Shown in pieces: positions 6,846 to 16,700 of a stretch of DNA of 64,000 nucleotides. The DNA is from JAKACU01 sp021821185 (GTDB taxonomy: Bacteria; Bacillota; Bacilli; Alicyclobacillales; SLC66): NCBI GenBank assembly GCA_027343965.1, contig DAHWJX010000085.1, positions 1 through 64,000 of the forward strand, given 5' to 3'. Every line of letters starts with the position of its first letter. Positions within the stretch are counted from its first letter, which is position 1. The notes beneath the pieces were generated by a model, which was not told where the DNA came from, did no database searches, and saw nothing but the letters and a program-made list of their open reading frames with translations. Made by a program: the position numbers and the translations under genes.

Positions 6846-7805
6846 GTGAATGAAGGGTTTACGCATACAACTGTATTATTGCAAGAAGCCGTGGCTATGT
6901 TGCGGCCCCAAAATCATGCAACGTACGTCGACCTAACGCTAGGTGCTGGCGGACACACAAGGGCATTGCTTGCAGCAAGTGGTCCACTCGGTAAAGTCAT
7001 TGCGTTTGATCAGGATGAGCATGCTGTTTTGGCAGCTCAATCGTTTCAATCTGAGTATAAAGATCGATTGACTATTGTACGGGCTAATTTTCGGGATGTA
7101 CGCGCGGCACTTGATGAGCTTTCGATCGATAAGGTAGATGGTCTTCTTTGCGATTTAGGTGTGTCATCACCGCAGTTGGATGAAGGGGAACGAGGGTTCT
7201 CTTATCAACATGATGCACCGCTTGATATGCGCATGGATCAACGTCAGCGTATGTCGGCCAAAGATCTTGTGGCTAAACTTGATGCGCGTGAATTGACAGA
7301 GATATTTCGTTTTTATGGGGAAGAGAAATGGGCAGCTCGAATTGCTTCTTTTATCGTAAAAGAACGTATCGAACATCCCATTGAAACGACCGGACACCTT
7401 GTTGAAGTGATTAAAAAAGCGGTACCGGCGGCTGCTAGACGAGATGGGCCGCATCCGGCAAAACGGGTGTTTCAGGCGCTTCGCATTAAGGTGAATGATG
7501 AACTTGGGGCTCTTGAAGATGTCCTAGCCATCGCCCCGGATATCCTTCGTCCTGAAGCAAGGATCGCAATGATCACGTTTCATTCTTTGGAGGACCGCCT
7601 GGTTAAACAGTCTTTTGTAAAAGAGTCCAGAGAGTGTATTTGTCCACCGCATACACCCATCTGTACATGCTCACATGTTGCGCGCATGAAGATTATTACG
7701 CGAAAACCTATCTTACCATCGCAAGACGAGATAGTGGACAATCCACGAGCGCGATCTGCCAAATTACGAGTTGCTGAACGGCTCGATGAAGATCAAAAAC
7801 TATAA
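6846..7805 (+). CDS. rsmH: 16S rRNA m4C1402 methyltransferase RsmH
   Basis: This 319-residue protein has the RsmH/MraW features: H-T-T-V-L-L-Q-E-A-V at the N-terminus, the SAM-binding YVDLTLGAGGHTRALL, the DGLLCDLGVSSPQLD motif, GFSYQHDAPLDMRMD, and FHSLEDRLVK toward the C-terminus. It N4-methylates C1402 in the decoding centre of 16S rRNA. Translation starts at GTG 6846 with an upstream GAGGA. It lies between mraZ and ftsL, its conserved place in the dcw cluster. Confidence 0.97.
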   Translation: MNEGFTHTTVLLQEAVAMLRPQNHATYVDLTLGAGGHTRALLAASGPLGKVIAFDQDEHAVLAAQSFQSEYKDRLTIVRANFRDVRAALDELSIDKVDGLLCDLGVSSPQLDEGERGFSYQHDAPLDMRMDQRQRMSAKDLVAKLDARELTEIFRFYGEEKWAARIASFIVKERIEHPIETTGHLVEVIKKAVPAAARRDGPHPAKRVFQALRIKVNDELGALEDVLAIAPDILRPEARIAMITFHSLEDRLVKQSFVKESRECICPPHTPICTCSHVARMKIITRKPILPSQDEIVDNPRARSAKLRVAERLDEDQKL

Positions 7806-7846
7806 TGATCGATTACGTATATTATCTATAAGGAGTGTTAAGCAAC

Positions 7847-8242
7847 ATGATCGCAATGGATGTCGAGGCGCGCCAAAGTTCACCACAGAACATGGTTTCT
7901 CCCGTTTCTTCAAGGCAAGTAGCTCGTTCTACTCATGAAATGGCAAGAGAAAAGGCGTTGCAACAAGCACATCCGCAGACAAGAAGCCGCTTGGGTGTAG
8001 TTGTCTCTTTGATTTTTTGTACCGCTGTTTCAGCTTACCTCGTCAGCCAATATGCCACGATCGTGTCACTTAATTACACGAACCAGCAATTGCGCGTGAC
8101 GCTGTCACAACAAAATGCAACGAATGCGTCGTTGCAATCTACGGTGTATGAATTGTCATCACCGACAAGAATTTTGAATATTGCCGAACAAAAGTTGCAC
8201 ATGTCGCCAGCTACTCCTGTTGAAGTGGGTGCAAGCAAGTAG
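7847..8242 (+). CDS. ftsL: Cell division protein FtsL
   Basis: This 131-residue bitopic protein has a cytoplasmic N-terminus of about 48 residues, one transmembrane helix (about 49-70, starting GVVVSLIFC) and an external leucine-rich coiled coil ending in the PTRILNIAEQKLHMS element typical of FtsL. FtsL forms a complex with DivIC and DivIB and helps activate septal peptidoglycan synthesis. The start is ATG 7847 with AAGGAG 11 nt upstream; a further ATG at 7856 is possible. Sequence conservation in this family is low, so position between rsmH and the PBP gene is part of the evidence. Confidence 0.88.
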   Translation: MIAMDVEARQSSPQNMVSPVSSRQVARSTHEMAREKALQQAHPQTRSRLGVVVSLIFCTAVSAYLVSQYATIVSLNYTNQQLRVTLSQQNATNASLQSTVYELSSPTRILNIAEQKLHMSPATPVEVGASK

Positions 8243-8317
8243 CGCAACAGTTCTAGTCGGTTATCCTCAGGCATAAGGTGAGACGGACAAGACTCTCACT
8301 GTAAGAGGCGATGCTGT

Positions 8318-10273
8318 TTGCGCATAACTCAATCAAAAGTTCGACGGCGTGTATTTTTCCTTTTGACAGGCGCATTGTGTGCTTTTGCGGTGCTCGCTGG
8401 GCGAGTTGTGCATATTACAACCATTAACTCTAAATTTTATACGCAAAAAGCCGAGCAGACGATTACGCGGAGTATTCCTGTCTATGCTGTACGCGGTAGT
8501 ATTCTGGATGATCATGGCAACCCTCTTGTATACACGGCAAGCGCAGCTACGATCATCGCTGTTCCAAGACAAATTCAGGATCCCGCACGGACGGCAGTTT
8601 TACTTTCACGCATCCTTGGTGGATCCGCGCAAAAAATTGAAAGGCTACTTAAAAAGCGCATCTTGATGGTGTATTTGAGGCCGCAGGGAAGACGGCTTGA
8701 TGAAACCAAAGCGAGGGCCATTCGCGCGTTGCGCATCCCAGGAATTTACCTCACTGAAGAAGGAAAACGAAGCTATCCATACGGTGACCTTGCCGCGCAA
8801 GTCCTTGGGTTTACGGGCGGCGAAGGGCAAGGCTTAGCTGGCATTGAACTAGCGTATAATAAAGTGTTGACAGGAGAGCCGGGAGCGATCCGTTTTGTGG
8901 CAGATGCGGCCGGTCGCGAAATTCCAGGCAACAATGATAAATACATAGCACCAGTATCGGGACAAAATATTGAATTGACGATCGATCGGCAGATTTCCCA
9001 ATTTGTAGACCGTGAAATTCAAAACGTCGTCGCAAAGTATAATCCAGACCATGTGACGATGATTGTGGAACAGCCACAAACAGGGCGAATTCTAGCGATG
9101 GGCAATTATCCATCGTTTAATCCGGCCAATTGGAGAAATGTGCAACCATCCGTTTATAACCGTAATTTGGCCATATGGCAGACGTTTGAGCCAGGCAGTA
9201 CTTTTAAGATTGTGACGTTGGCCACTGCATTGCAAGAAAAGCGTGTTGAATTAACGCAACGTTTTTATGATCCTGGATACTATGAGGTGGCGGGGCATCG
9301 CATCAGGTGTTGGAAAAGCGGCGGACATGGTTCACAGTCCTATCTTAATGTGGTGGAAAATTCATGTAATCCTGGTTTTGTATCATTAGGGGAGCGACTT
9401 GGGAAAACGACGTTATTTTCGTACATTCGCCAATTTGGTTTTGGTCAAAAGACCGGAATCACGTTACCTGGTGAAGGAAAGGGTATTTTATTTTCGCCGC
9501 AAAAAGTCGGTCCGTTGGAGCTTGCAACAACATCATTTGGGCAAGGCGTGTCAGTAACGCCCATTCAGCAAGTGATGGCTATGGGGACGATCGCTAATGG
9601 CGGCGAGTTAATGAAACCGGAAATTGTAAAAGCGTATATTGATCCTGTGACCAACCTGGCGGTGCAAACCGTACAGCCACAAGTCGTTCGTCGCGTGATT
9701 TCGACGAGCGTTGCCTATGAAGTACGTTCCGCTTTAGAGAGTGTGGTTGCGCAAGGAACCGGAGCCAATGCTTTTCGGGATGGTTATCGCATTGCAGGGA
9801 AAACGGGTACAGCTCAAGTGGTTGTCAAGGGACACTACTCCAGTCAACATTACATTGTGTCTTTCATTGGCATGGCGCCAGCGAATCATCCGCAGCTTGT
9901 GGCTTATGTTGCTATTGATTATCCGAAACCAAAAAACTCACCGGTGTTTGGCGGAACTATCGCGGCTCCAGTCGTTGGTAACGTCCTTGCTGATAGTTTG
10001 CAGTATTTAGGTGTCACTCCGTCTGTTTCTGGGTTGCCAAAGAAATTTCGGCTTGGCATCGATCCCCAATTGACGACCGTGCCGGATTTTTCACAGCGCC
10101 TTTATAAAGATGCTATTCGCCAGATTATTGAGAGCGGCAGTGTACTCCGAGCAACGGTTGTCAATCAGGGGCCTTACGTCGTGGCGCAGCAACCTGCACC
10201 CGGAATGAAAGTGGAACAAGGCAGTGTTATTCGGTTGTATCTTGGCCCTGAACCCAATTCAACTGCGAAATAA
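8318..10273 (+). CDS. Class B penicillin-binding protein with one PASTA domain (FtsI/SpoVD type)
   Basis: This 651-residue septal transpeptidase has a short cytoplasmic tail, a membrane anchor (about residues 12-33), the PBP dimerisation domain, then the transpeptidase domain with all three motifs: STFK (Ser294), SCN (349-351) and KTG (495-497). A single PASTA domain forms the C-terminus from about residue 590. Such enzymes crosslink new septal peptidoglycan together with an FtsW partner. B. subtilis has two paralogues in this place, PbpB (two PASTA) and SpoVD (one PASTA). Only one gene is present here, so it may serve both vegetative division and spore cortex, which is inference. It starts at TTG 8318 behind AAGAGGCG. 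Confidence 0.93.
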   Translation: MRITQSKVRRRVFFLLTGALCAFAVLAGRVVHITTINSKFYTQKAEQTITRSIPVYAVRGSILDDHGNPLVYTASAATIIAVPRQIQDPARTAVLLSRILGGSAQKIERLLKKRILMVYLRPQGRRLDETKARAIRALRIPGIYLTEEGKRSYPYGDLAAQVLGFTGGEGQGLAGIELAYNKVLTGEPGAIRFVADAAGREIPGNNDKYIAPVSGQNIELTIDRQISQFVDREIQNVVAKYNPDHVTMIVEQPQTGRILAMGNYPSFNPANWRNVQPSVYNRNLAIWQTFEPGSTFKIVTLATALQEKRVELTQRFYDPGYYEVAGHRIRCWKSGGHGSQSYLNVVENSCNPGFVSLGERLGKTTLFSYIRQFGFGQKTGITLPGEGKGILFSPQKVGPLELATTSFGQGVSVTPIQQVMAMGTIANGGELMKPEIVKAYIDPVTNLAVQTVQPQVVRRVISTSVAYEVRSALESVVAQGTGANAFRDGYRIAGKTGTAQVVVKGHYSSQHYIVSFIGMAPANHPQLVAYVAIDYPKPKNSPVFGGTIAAPVVGNVLADSLQYLGVTPSVSGLPKKFRLGIDPQLTTVPDFSQRLYKDAIRQIIESGSVLRATVVNQGPYVVAQQPAPGMKVEQGSVIRLYLGPEPNSTAK

Positions 10274-10291
10274 CGAGGAGGAAACGGTAAG

Positions 10292-11776
10292 ATGAAGTTA
10301 CGGGACTTAATAGACGTCATCGTATTGAAAAAAATTCATGGCAACGAGGATGTTGAGGTGTCTGCAATCACGGATGACTCGCGCACCGTCGTTGCGGGAT
10401 CGCTTTTTGTTGCTTTATCTGGAGATCACGTGGATGGCCATGATTTTGTCGCGCAAGCTGTTGCGAAAGGTGCGGTCGCTCTCCTCGTTGAACATGTTGT
10501 GGAGTCTCATGTGCCGCAGATCATTGTACCTTCAACACGGCGCGTCGCGCCCATCTTGGCACACCGGTTATTGGGTCAACCTGCAAAGTTGATGACGATG
10601 ATTGGTGTAACAGGAACGAATGGTAAAACAACCACAACGATGCTTATCGAACGCATTTTACAAGAAGCGCATAAGGTTACCGGGCTCATTGGTACGATTG
10701 AACAGCGAACCAGTGCGCATGTGTTGCGCGAGTCCGGGATGACGACGCCCCAGGCGGTTGACCTTACATATTTGCTTAAAGCGATGCAAGATGAACAGGT
10801 CGAATACGTGGTCATGGAAACTTCTTCGCATGCTTTGGAGCTTGCGCGTATCGCTGGTATCTCGTATCGAGTCGCCGCCTTTACGAACCTTACACAAGAT
10901 CACCTTGATTTTCATAAAACGATGGATGCCTATGGGCGTGCCAAAGGGCACCTTTTCTCGCGACTTGGCAATGATTTTTATCCATTAGCAGATGGTGGAT
11001 TGCCTGTGGCCGTACTCAATGCTGATGATCCTTGGAGTGCTGTGTACGAAAAAGACACGGTGCAACAGGTTCTGACGTACGGAATTGACAATGCGGCGGA
11101 TGTTTGCGCAAAAAATTTACGCATTAAAGCCCAAGGCGTGCAATTTGTCATGGAGACATTCGCTGGGCACGTTGAGATCGCCCTGCATATGACTGGGCGT
11201 TTTAGTGTGTATAATGCTCTTTGTGCTGCTGCCTGTTCACTTGCTCTTGGGATTGATCTTTTTACGATTAAGCATGCTTTAGAAAACACCCTCGGTGTGC
11301 CTGGAAGGTTTGAACGTGTGGTTGCCGGGCAACCATTTACGATTCTTGTTGATTATTCACACACACCGGATAGTCTTGAAAATGCCTTAACGACCATTCG
11401 CGAATTTTGCACAGGCAAGGTAATCACTGTTGTTGGTGCGGGAGGCGATCGTGATAAAACAAAACGCCCATTAATGGCACAAATGGCCGTCAGGTACAGC
11501 GATTTTACGGTGCTTACATCGGATAATCCACGCACGGAAGACCCGGAAAAAATCCTTGATGACATGGAACAAGGTGTTCGTGCCTTCCCTGATAAATACA
11601 CGAGACTCGTATCCCGCACGGATGGTATTCGACATGCAATTTGTATGGCACAAGAAGATGATGTGATCCTAATTGCTGGCAAAGGGCATGAGACGTATCA
11701 AATCCTAGGCACAATAAAACACGACTATGATGATCGAAAAGTGGCTGCAGCCATCATCAAGGAGAATGTCCTTTGA
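10292..11776 (+). CDS. murE: UDP-MurNAc-tripeptide synthetase MurE (meso-DAP adding)
   Basis: This 494-residue Mur ligase has the ATP-binding GVTGTNGKTTTT motif near residue 108, the central Mur ligase domain and the C-terminal DNPRTEDP motif. DNPR is the meso-diaminopimelate specificity signature, so the wall should be A1-gamma type with meso-DAP. MurE adds the third residue to UDP-MurNAc-L-Ala-D-Glu in the cytoplasm. The ATG at 10292 is preceded by GAGGAGG. The stop overlaps the murF start by 4 bp (TTGA), implying translational coupling. Confidence 0.97.
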   Translation: MKLRDLIDVIVLKKIHGNEDVEVSAITDDSRTVVAGSLFVALSGDHVDGHDFVAQAVAKGAVALLVEHVVESHVPQIIVPSTRRVAPILAHRLLGQPAKLMTMIGVTGTNGKTTTTMLIERILQEAHKVTGLIGTIEQRTSAHVLRESGMTTPQAVDLTYLLKAMQDEQVEYVVMETSSHALELARIAGISYRVAAFTNLTQDHLDFHKTMDAYGRAKGHLFSRLGNDFYPLADGGLPVAVLNADDPWSAVYEKDTVQQVLTYGIDNAADVCAKNLRIKAQGVQFVMETFAGHVEIALHMTGRFSVYNALCAAACSLALGIDLFTIKHALENTLGVPGRFERVVAGQPFTILVDYSHTPDSLENALTTIREFCTGKVITVVGAGGDRDKTKRPLMAQMAVRYSDFTVLTSDNPRTEDPEKILDDMEQGVRAFPDKYTRLVSRTDGIRHAICMAQEDDVILIAGKGHETYQILGTIKHDYDDRKVAAAIIKENVL

Positions 11777-13173
11777 AAGTATCTCTGGATTTTTTGGCGC
11801 ACGCTACACAAGGTCAGTTGTTCGGAAATAACACCTTGATCATCAATTTTGTTTCGACCGATACACGCACACTGTGCGAAGGAAGTTTATACATACCGCT
11901 TATCGGCGAACGATTTGATGGGCATGAGTTTCTTGTTGATGCTTTGCAAAAAGGCGCCAACGCTTTTTTGTGGCAAAAAGATCACGTACTACCTGATGAA
12001 TTTTCGTCTATTCCTTACATTGTCGTAGAAGATACACTCGTTGCATTACAAAATATAGCTCATGCTTATCGGAGATCCTTGCCAGTAAAAGTGGTAGCAA
12101 TTACGGGCAGCAATGGCAAAACATCAACCAAAGATATGGTCACAACTGTCCTTGCAACAACGTATCGTACCGCAGCGACAAAGGGTAATTTGAACAATCA
12201 CATTGGGCTCCCTCTATCGATTCTTGCTTGGCCTGACGATATTGATATCGCCATTTTGGAAATGGGCATGAGTTCTTTAGGAGAGATTAAACGGTTGTGT
12301 GAAATCGCAGAACCGGATGTTGGCGTTATAACGAACATCGGTGAGGCACATATCGGGTTGCTCGGATCGCGCGAAGCCATTGCATCTGCCAAATGGGAGC
12401 TCATTGAGGCTTTACCGTCTGATGGACTTGCCGTTTTGCCAGCTAATGAACCGTTGATCACAAGCCGGACCGTGCCAAATACCGTACGGACAATTTTTGT
12501 AGGTGATGGGACGCAATCAGCATTGTATTATACAAACTATCTTCAAAAAAATGATCTATCGTGTCAATTTATCGTTATGCCGGAAGGAGACATCGTGCAC
12601 TTATCAGCTCCTGGAAGGCATCAGGCACAAAATGCATTATGTGCGCTTGCAGTCGCCTATGCATTTCAAGTGCCTAAGTACGTAGCCATCGAGGCATTAC
12701 GATCGGTCCAATTGACACAAATGCGCCTTGAAGTTAGTAAAGTTGCAAGTGATTTTACGGTTATTAACGATGCGTACAATGCAGCACCAGCGTCGGTGTA
12801 TGCGGCTTTAGATGTATTAAAGGATACGGGTTGTGATCGCTTGATGTTTGTTTTTGGCGATATGCTTGAATTAGGCGAACACGCAAAACACTTTCACGAA
12901 GAGATTGGTCGTCGTCTTACTTACTACAAGGTGACAGACGTCGTTGCAATCGGCGATATGGCACCTCTTGTTTTACCTTTTTTCATCTCGCAAAAAAGTC
13001 AGTCAAAAGAGGGTTTGCAACTCTCCGTTTCCGATGTAGTCGTTGCCCATGACACGATTTTGGCTGCGATAAAACACTACCGTCAAAGCGGTTTATCAGT
13101 TGCTGTGCTTATTAAAGGTTCACGGCGGATGCGTCTTGAGCAATTGGCACAACACCTGGTGATGTTGTCTTAG
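11773..13173 (+). CDS. murF: UDP-MurNAc-pentapeptide ligase MurF
   Basis: This 466-residue Mur ligase has ITGSNGKTSTKDM as its P-loop, LNNHIGLPLS after it, and NDAYNAAP in the C-terminal domain, all typical of MurF. It attaches D-Ala-D-Ala to UDP-MurNAc-tripeptide to complete the pentapeptide. Translation begins at TTG 11773, overlapping the murE stop, with AAGGAG 8 nt upstream inside murE. It is followed by mraY after 22 bp. Confidence 0.96.
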   Translation: MKVSLDFLAHATQGQLFGNNTLIINFVSTDTRTLCEGSLYIPLIGERFDGHEFLVDALQKGANAFLWQKDHVLPDEFSSIPYIVVEDTLVALQNIAHAYRRSLPVKVVAITGSNGKTSTKDMVTTVLATTYRTAATKGNLNNHIGLPLSILAWPDDIDIAILEMGMSSLGEIKRLCEIAEPDVGVITNIGEAHIGLLGSREAIASAKWELIEALPSDGLAVLPANEPLITSRTVPNTVRTIFVGDGTQSALYYTNYLQKNDLSCQFIVMPEGDIVHLSAPGRHQAQNALCALAVAYAFQVPKYVAIEALRSVQLTQMRLEVSKVASDFTVINDAYNAAPASVYAALDVLKDTGCDRLMFVFGDMLELGEHAKHFHEEIGRRLTYYKVTDVVAIGDMAPLVLPFFISQKSQSKEGLQLSVSDVVVAHDTILAAIKHYRQSGLSVAVLIKGSRRMRLEQLAQHLVMLS

Positions 13174-13195
13174 ATGATTGATCGGGGGAATCTTC

Positions 13196-14155
13196 ATGGA
13201 TGTGCAATCTTTGACGTGGACACTATTGGCCTCTTTTGTGATCGTGGTTCTTCTTGGCCCGATTGCCATTCCATTGCTGCGCCGATTTAAGTTTGGACAG
13301 GCCATTCGTGCAGAAGGTCCCATGCGCCATCAACAAAAAACGGGCACGCCGACGATGGGCGGTATTATTTTTCTTCTTACTGTCGTCTTTGTATCGTTGC
13401 GTTTTTCAAGTTCACCTACGATGTGGATTTTGCTAGTCGCGACATTAGGTTTTGCCATTATCGGTTTCTTGGATGACGTGCTAAAGATTTTGCGCAAACG
13501 CAATCTTGGCTTAACGGCAAAACAGAAGCTTACGGGTCAAGTGATCGTCGTGATTGCTTTTTTCCTTACGCTTTACTTTCGTGGATGGCATTTTGAATTA
13601 GCTATACCTTTTATGAATCAATCATTACAACTCGGCATCTTTTATCCGTTATTTCTGGTCATTTTCATGGTGGGGTTCTCGAATGCTGTCAACCTGACAG
13701 ATGGGTTGGACGGACTTGCAGCGGGTACGAGTGCTATAGCTTTTACGGCTTTTGCGTTTATGGCATGGTGGAATAGCCAGTGGAATGTGTCTGTTTTTTC
13801 AATTAGTATGGTTGGCGCCTTATTGGGGTTTTTGGTATATAACCGGCATAAAGCACGAATTTTTATGGGGGATACTGGATCGCTCGGTATCGGTGGTGCT
13901 CTTGCTGCGGTGGCTGTGTTGACACATTCCGAGATTTGGCTTCTTTTGATTGGCTTGATTTTTATTATTGAAACTTTATCGGTCATGATTCAGGTTATAT
14001 CGTTTCAGGCTTTTGGAAGGCGCGTCTTTAAAATGAGTCCAATTCATCATCACTTTGAATTGCTGGGCTGGTCTGAATGGCGTGTGGTACTGTCCTTTTG
14101 GGTGTTTACTGCGCTGTGTTCTGGTTTTGCATTGTACTTGTTTTTAAGGGCATAA
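13196..14155 (+). CDS. mraY: Phospho-MurNAc-pentapeptide transferase MraY
   Basis: This 319-residue polytopic membrane enzyme (about ten helices) has the MraY signatures GTPTMGGI near residue 46, FLDD (catalytic Asp pair), NLTDGLDGLA and the final SPIHHHFE loop. It transfers phospho-MurNAc-pentapeptide to undecaprenyl phosphate, forming lipid I. The ATG at 13196 has CGGGGGA 6 nt upstream; an in-frame TTG at 13178 lies before that SD and is unlikely. Confidence 0.97.
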   Translation: MDVQSLTWTLLASFVIVVLLGPIAIPLLRRFKFGQAIRAEGPMRHQQKTGTPTMGGIIFLLTVVFVSLRFSSSPTMWILLVATLGFAIIGFLDDVLKILRKRNLGLTAKQKLTGQVIVVIAFFLTLYFRGWHFELAIPFMNQSLQLGIFYPLFLVIFMVGFSNAVNLTDGLDGLAAGTSAIAFTAFAFMAWWNSQWNVSVFSISMVGALLGFLVYNRHKARIFMGDTGSLGIGGALAAVAVLTHSEIWLLLIGLIFIIETLSVMIQVISFQAFGRRVFKMSPIHHHFELLGWSEWRVVLSFWVFTALCSGFALYLFLRA

Positions 14156-14192
14156 ATTAGGGGTGCACAACTCTTTTAAAAGGATGAGAGCG

Positions 14193-15551
14193 ATGAATTA
14201 TAAGGGGAAATCGGTTCTTGTGCTTGGTATGGCACGCAGTGGTGAAGCTGTAGCGAGATTACTTCATCACTTGGGGGCTATCGTGACGGTCAATGACGGT
14301 TCTGATAGTGAGATACTCCGTCAGCAAGCCGCATTGCTTGAAGGGTTAGGGGTAAAGGTTGTACTTGGAGGTCACCCGCTACGTTTACTTGATGGCTGCG
14401 ATCTTATCATCAAGAATCCGGGTATAAAGTATGATCTGCACATTCTCGTCGACGCTCAAACAAGGCACATTCCAATCGTCACTGAAGTGGAAGTTGCGTA
14501 CGCTATCACGAATGCACCCATCATTGGGATAACAGGATCAAACGGAAAAACGACGACGACGATGCTTGTCGATGACATGCTGCAACAGGCACAAATCGCG
14601 CATACTGTAGGAGGCAATATAGGCACGCCGTTATCTGATGTCGTAACTAACTTGAATGATAAAACCTGGGTAGTCACAGAGCTTTCTAGCTTTCAACTAA
14701 AAGGTACACACACGTTTAGACCTCGCATCGGTGCGCTGATCAATGTGTACCCCACGCATTTGGATTACCATCATACGATGGAGGATTATATAGCTTCTAA
14801 AAAACGATTATTTGTGAATCAAGAACAAAGTGACATTGCCATACTTAATGTGGATCATCCTATCATAGAAGCCTTACAAAGCGATATCAAAGCGACGATA
14901 TGGAAAGTTAGCACACAACACGCGGTTTGTCCAGGCGTTTTTGTTGCCGATGGGAACCTTGTAGCTAGATTGACAGAGGATACCGACCTAGTACCTATTC
15001 TTGCGGTGCGTGAAATCTTCTTACGAGGCGATCACAACGTCGAAAATGCACTTGTCGCCTCTGCCATCGCCTTATGTGCTGGAGCATCGGTGGACGCCAT
15101 CAGAGCCACGTTACGAACCTTTAAAGGTGTGGAGCACCGGTTAGAGTTTGTCCGTGAAGTTAACGGGATCACTTATTTCAATAACTCAAAAGCAACGAAC
15201 CCGCAGGCGACGTTGCGCGCGTTAAAGTCTTTTCACGAACCGATCGTATGTATTCTTGGCGGACTAGAAAGAAATGACGACTTGCAGGTCTTACTAAAAC
15301 CTTTGCAAAATCATGTAAAGGCCGTTGTGACGCTAGGAGAATCACGTAAGCGAATGGCTGATTTGGCTACACAAGCCGGCATATCGTCAGTGACGATGGT
15401 GGATACCATTGAAGATGCTGTTTTACAAGCGACGAAGGAAGCGAAAAAGGGTGATGTCGTGCTCTTAGCACCCGCCGCCGCAAGTTGGGACATGTTTGCA
15501 TCCTTTGAAGAGAGAGGACGCATCTTCAAAGAAGCTGTGCATAGATTGTAA
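14193..15551 (+). CDS. murD: UDP-MurNAc-L-Ala:D-Glu ligase MurD
   Basis: This 452-residue Mur ligase has an N-terminal Rossmann-like UDP-binding domain (VLVLGMARSGEAVARLL), the P-loop GITGSNGKTTTTM, ELSSFQL, NNSKATNPQAT and the C-terminal LAPAAASWDMF element, which are MurD-specific. It adds D-glutamate to UDP-MurNAc-L-Ala. The ATG at 14193 follows AAAGGA with an 8-nt spacer and begins with the usual MNYKGK. Upstream in-frame GTG and ATG codons (14163, 14184) fit less well. Confidence 0.96.
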   Translation: MNYKGKSVLVLGMARSGEAVARLLHHLGAIVTVNDGSDSEILRQQAALLEGLGVKVVLGGHPLRLLDGCDLIIKNPGIKYDLHILVDAQTRHIPIVTEVEVAYAITNAPIIGITGSNGKTTTTMLVDDMLQQAQIAHTVGGNIGTPLSDVVTNLNDKTWVVTELSSFQLKGTHTFRPRIGALINVYPTHLDYHHTMEDYIASKKRLFVNQEQSDIAILNVDHPIIEALQSDIKATIWKVSTQHAVCPGVFVADGNLVARLTEDTDLVPILAVREIFLRGDHNVENALVASAIALCAGASVDAIRATLRTFKGVEHRLEFVREVNGITYFNNSKATNPQATLRALKSFHEPIVCILGGLERNDDLQVLLKPLQNHVKAVVTLGESRKRMADLATQAGISSVTMVDTIEDAVLQATKEAKKGDVVLLAPAAASWDMFASFEERGRIFKEAVHRL

Positions 15552-15581
15552 CCATGGACAAGTGTTCATGGGGGGACAGCG

Positions 15582-16676
15582 GTGCATACCAAAAGAGTAG
15601 ATTTGTGGATTCCGATCACGACGATCTCATTGTTAGTGATCGGTATTTTCATGGTACACAGTGCGAGTACCGTGTTATCATTGCAACGGTTTCATGATTC
15701 ATTTTACTACGTGAAAAGGCAATTGCTGTGGGCTGGTCTTGGCACGGCATTAATGGTTCTGATGAGTCGCGTCGATTATCGCGTTTTTGAACGATATGCG
15801 CGGCTCATTTTGTTGATATGCATCATTTTTTTGGCACTCGTCTTGATTCCGCATATTGGCCAGGTACGTGGAGGTTCCAGGGCATGGCTAGGAATTGGAA
15901 CATTTGGTATCCAACCTTCGGAATTTGCGAAATTTGGTTTGATTATCTTTCTAAGTTGGTTGTTTAGTCGCTTTCCAGATCGTATGCTATCCTTTAGGCA
16001 AGGGTTTTTACCTCCGCTTTTGGTGATGGGTATCGTCGTCGGATTGATTATGCTAGAACCCGATCTTGGCCAAAGTGCTGTCGTTGGTGGAGCTACGATG
16101 ATCATGGTATTTGTCGCAGGAGCACGGATAAGGCATCTGCTTTATCTTGTTTTTGCAGGTCTTGCAGGTTTTGCAGTGATGATTGTGATGGCGCCGTATC
16201 GTCTAGAACGTGTAGTATCCTTTCTTGATCCTTGGAAGTACCCTGACACCATCGGATATCACATTATCATGTCTTTGATTGCCTTAGGTCGCGGTGCTAT
16301 TCTAGGTGTGGGTCTTGGTCATAGCACGCAGAAATTCTCCTATTTGCCAGAACCGCAAACTGACTTTATTTTTGCGATCTTAACGGAAGAGTTAGGCATG
16401 ATCGGCGCAGTTTTTGTGTTGTTTTTGTTTGCGATAGTTATCTGGCGTGGTTTGCATGCCGCGATGCGTGCGCAAGATCGTTTTGGTATGTACCTTGCTG
16501 CTGGATTGACGGGCATCATCGCTGTTCAGGTTTGTATCAACGTCGGCGTCGTGACGGCGTTGCTTCCCGTGACAGGTATTACGTTGCCGTTTATAAGCTA
16601 TGGAGGATCATCCTTGACACTTATGCTGACCGCAGTCGGCATCCTTATGTCCATCTCTTCGCATGCTGATTATTGA
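15582..16676 (+). CDS. SEDS-family lipid II polymerase FtsW/SpoVE
   Basis: This 364-residue SEDS protein has about ten membrane helices, the motif GxGLGHSTQKFSYLPEPQTDFIFA for the large external loop (residues about 242-262), and the C-terminal PFISYGGSSL. SEDS proteins polymerise glycan strands from lipid II together with a class B PBP. The murD-murG interval is where B. subtilis has spoVE. In this cluster it probably acts with the PASTA PBP upstream, and whether a separate vegetative ftsW exists elsewhere cannot be seen. It starts at GTG 15582 behind GGGGGG. Confidence 0.93.
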   Translation: MHTKRVDLWIPITTISLLVIGIFMVHSASTVLSLQRFHDSFYYVKRQLLWAGLGTALMVLMSRVDYRVFERYARLILLICIIFLALVLIPHIGQVRGGSRAWLGIGTFGIQPSEFAKFGLIIFLSWLFSRFPDRMLSFRQGFLPPLLVMGIVVGLIMLEPDLGQSAVVGGATMIMVFVAGARIRHLLYLVFAGLAGFAVMIVMAPYRLERVVSFLDPWKYPDTIGYHIIMSLIALGRGAILGVGLGHSTQKFSYLPEPQTDFIFAILTEELGMIGAVFVLFLFAIVIWRGLHAAMRAQDRFGMYLAAGLTGIIAVQVCINVGVVTALLPVTGITLPFISYGGSSLTLMLTAVGILMSISSHADY

Positions 16677-16700
16677 ATTTCATTGGGGGTAAACAAGGCG

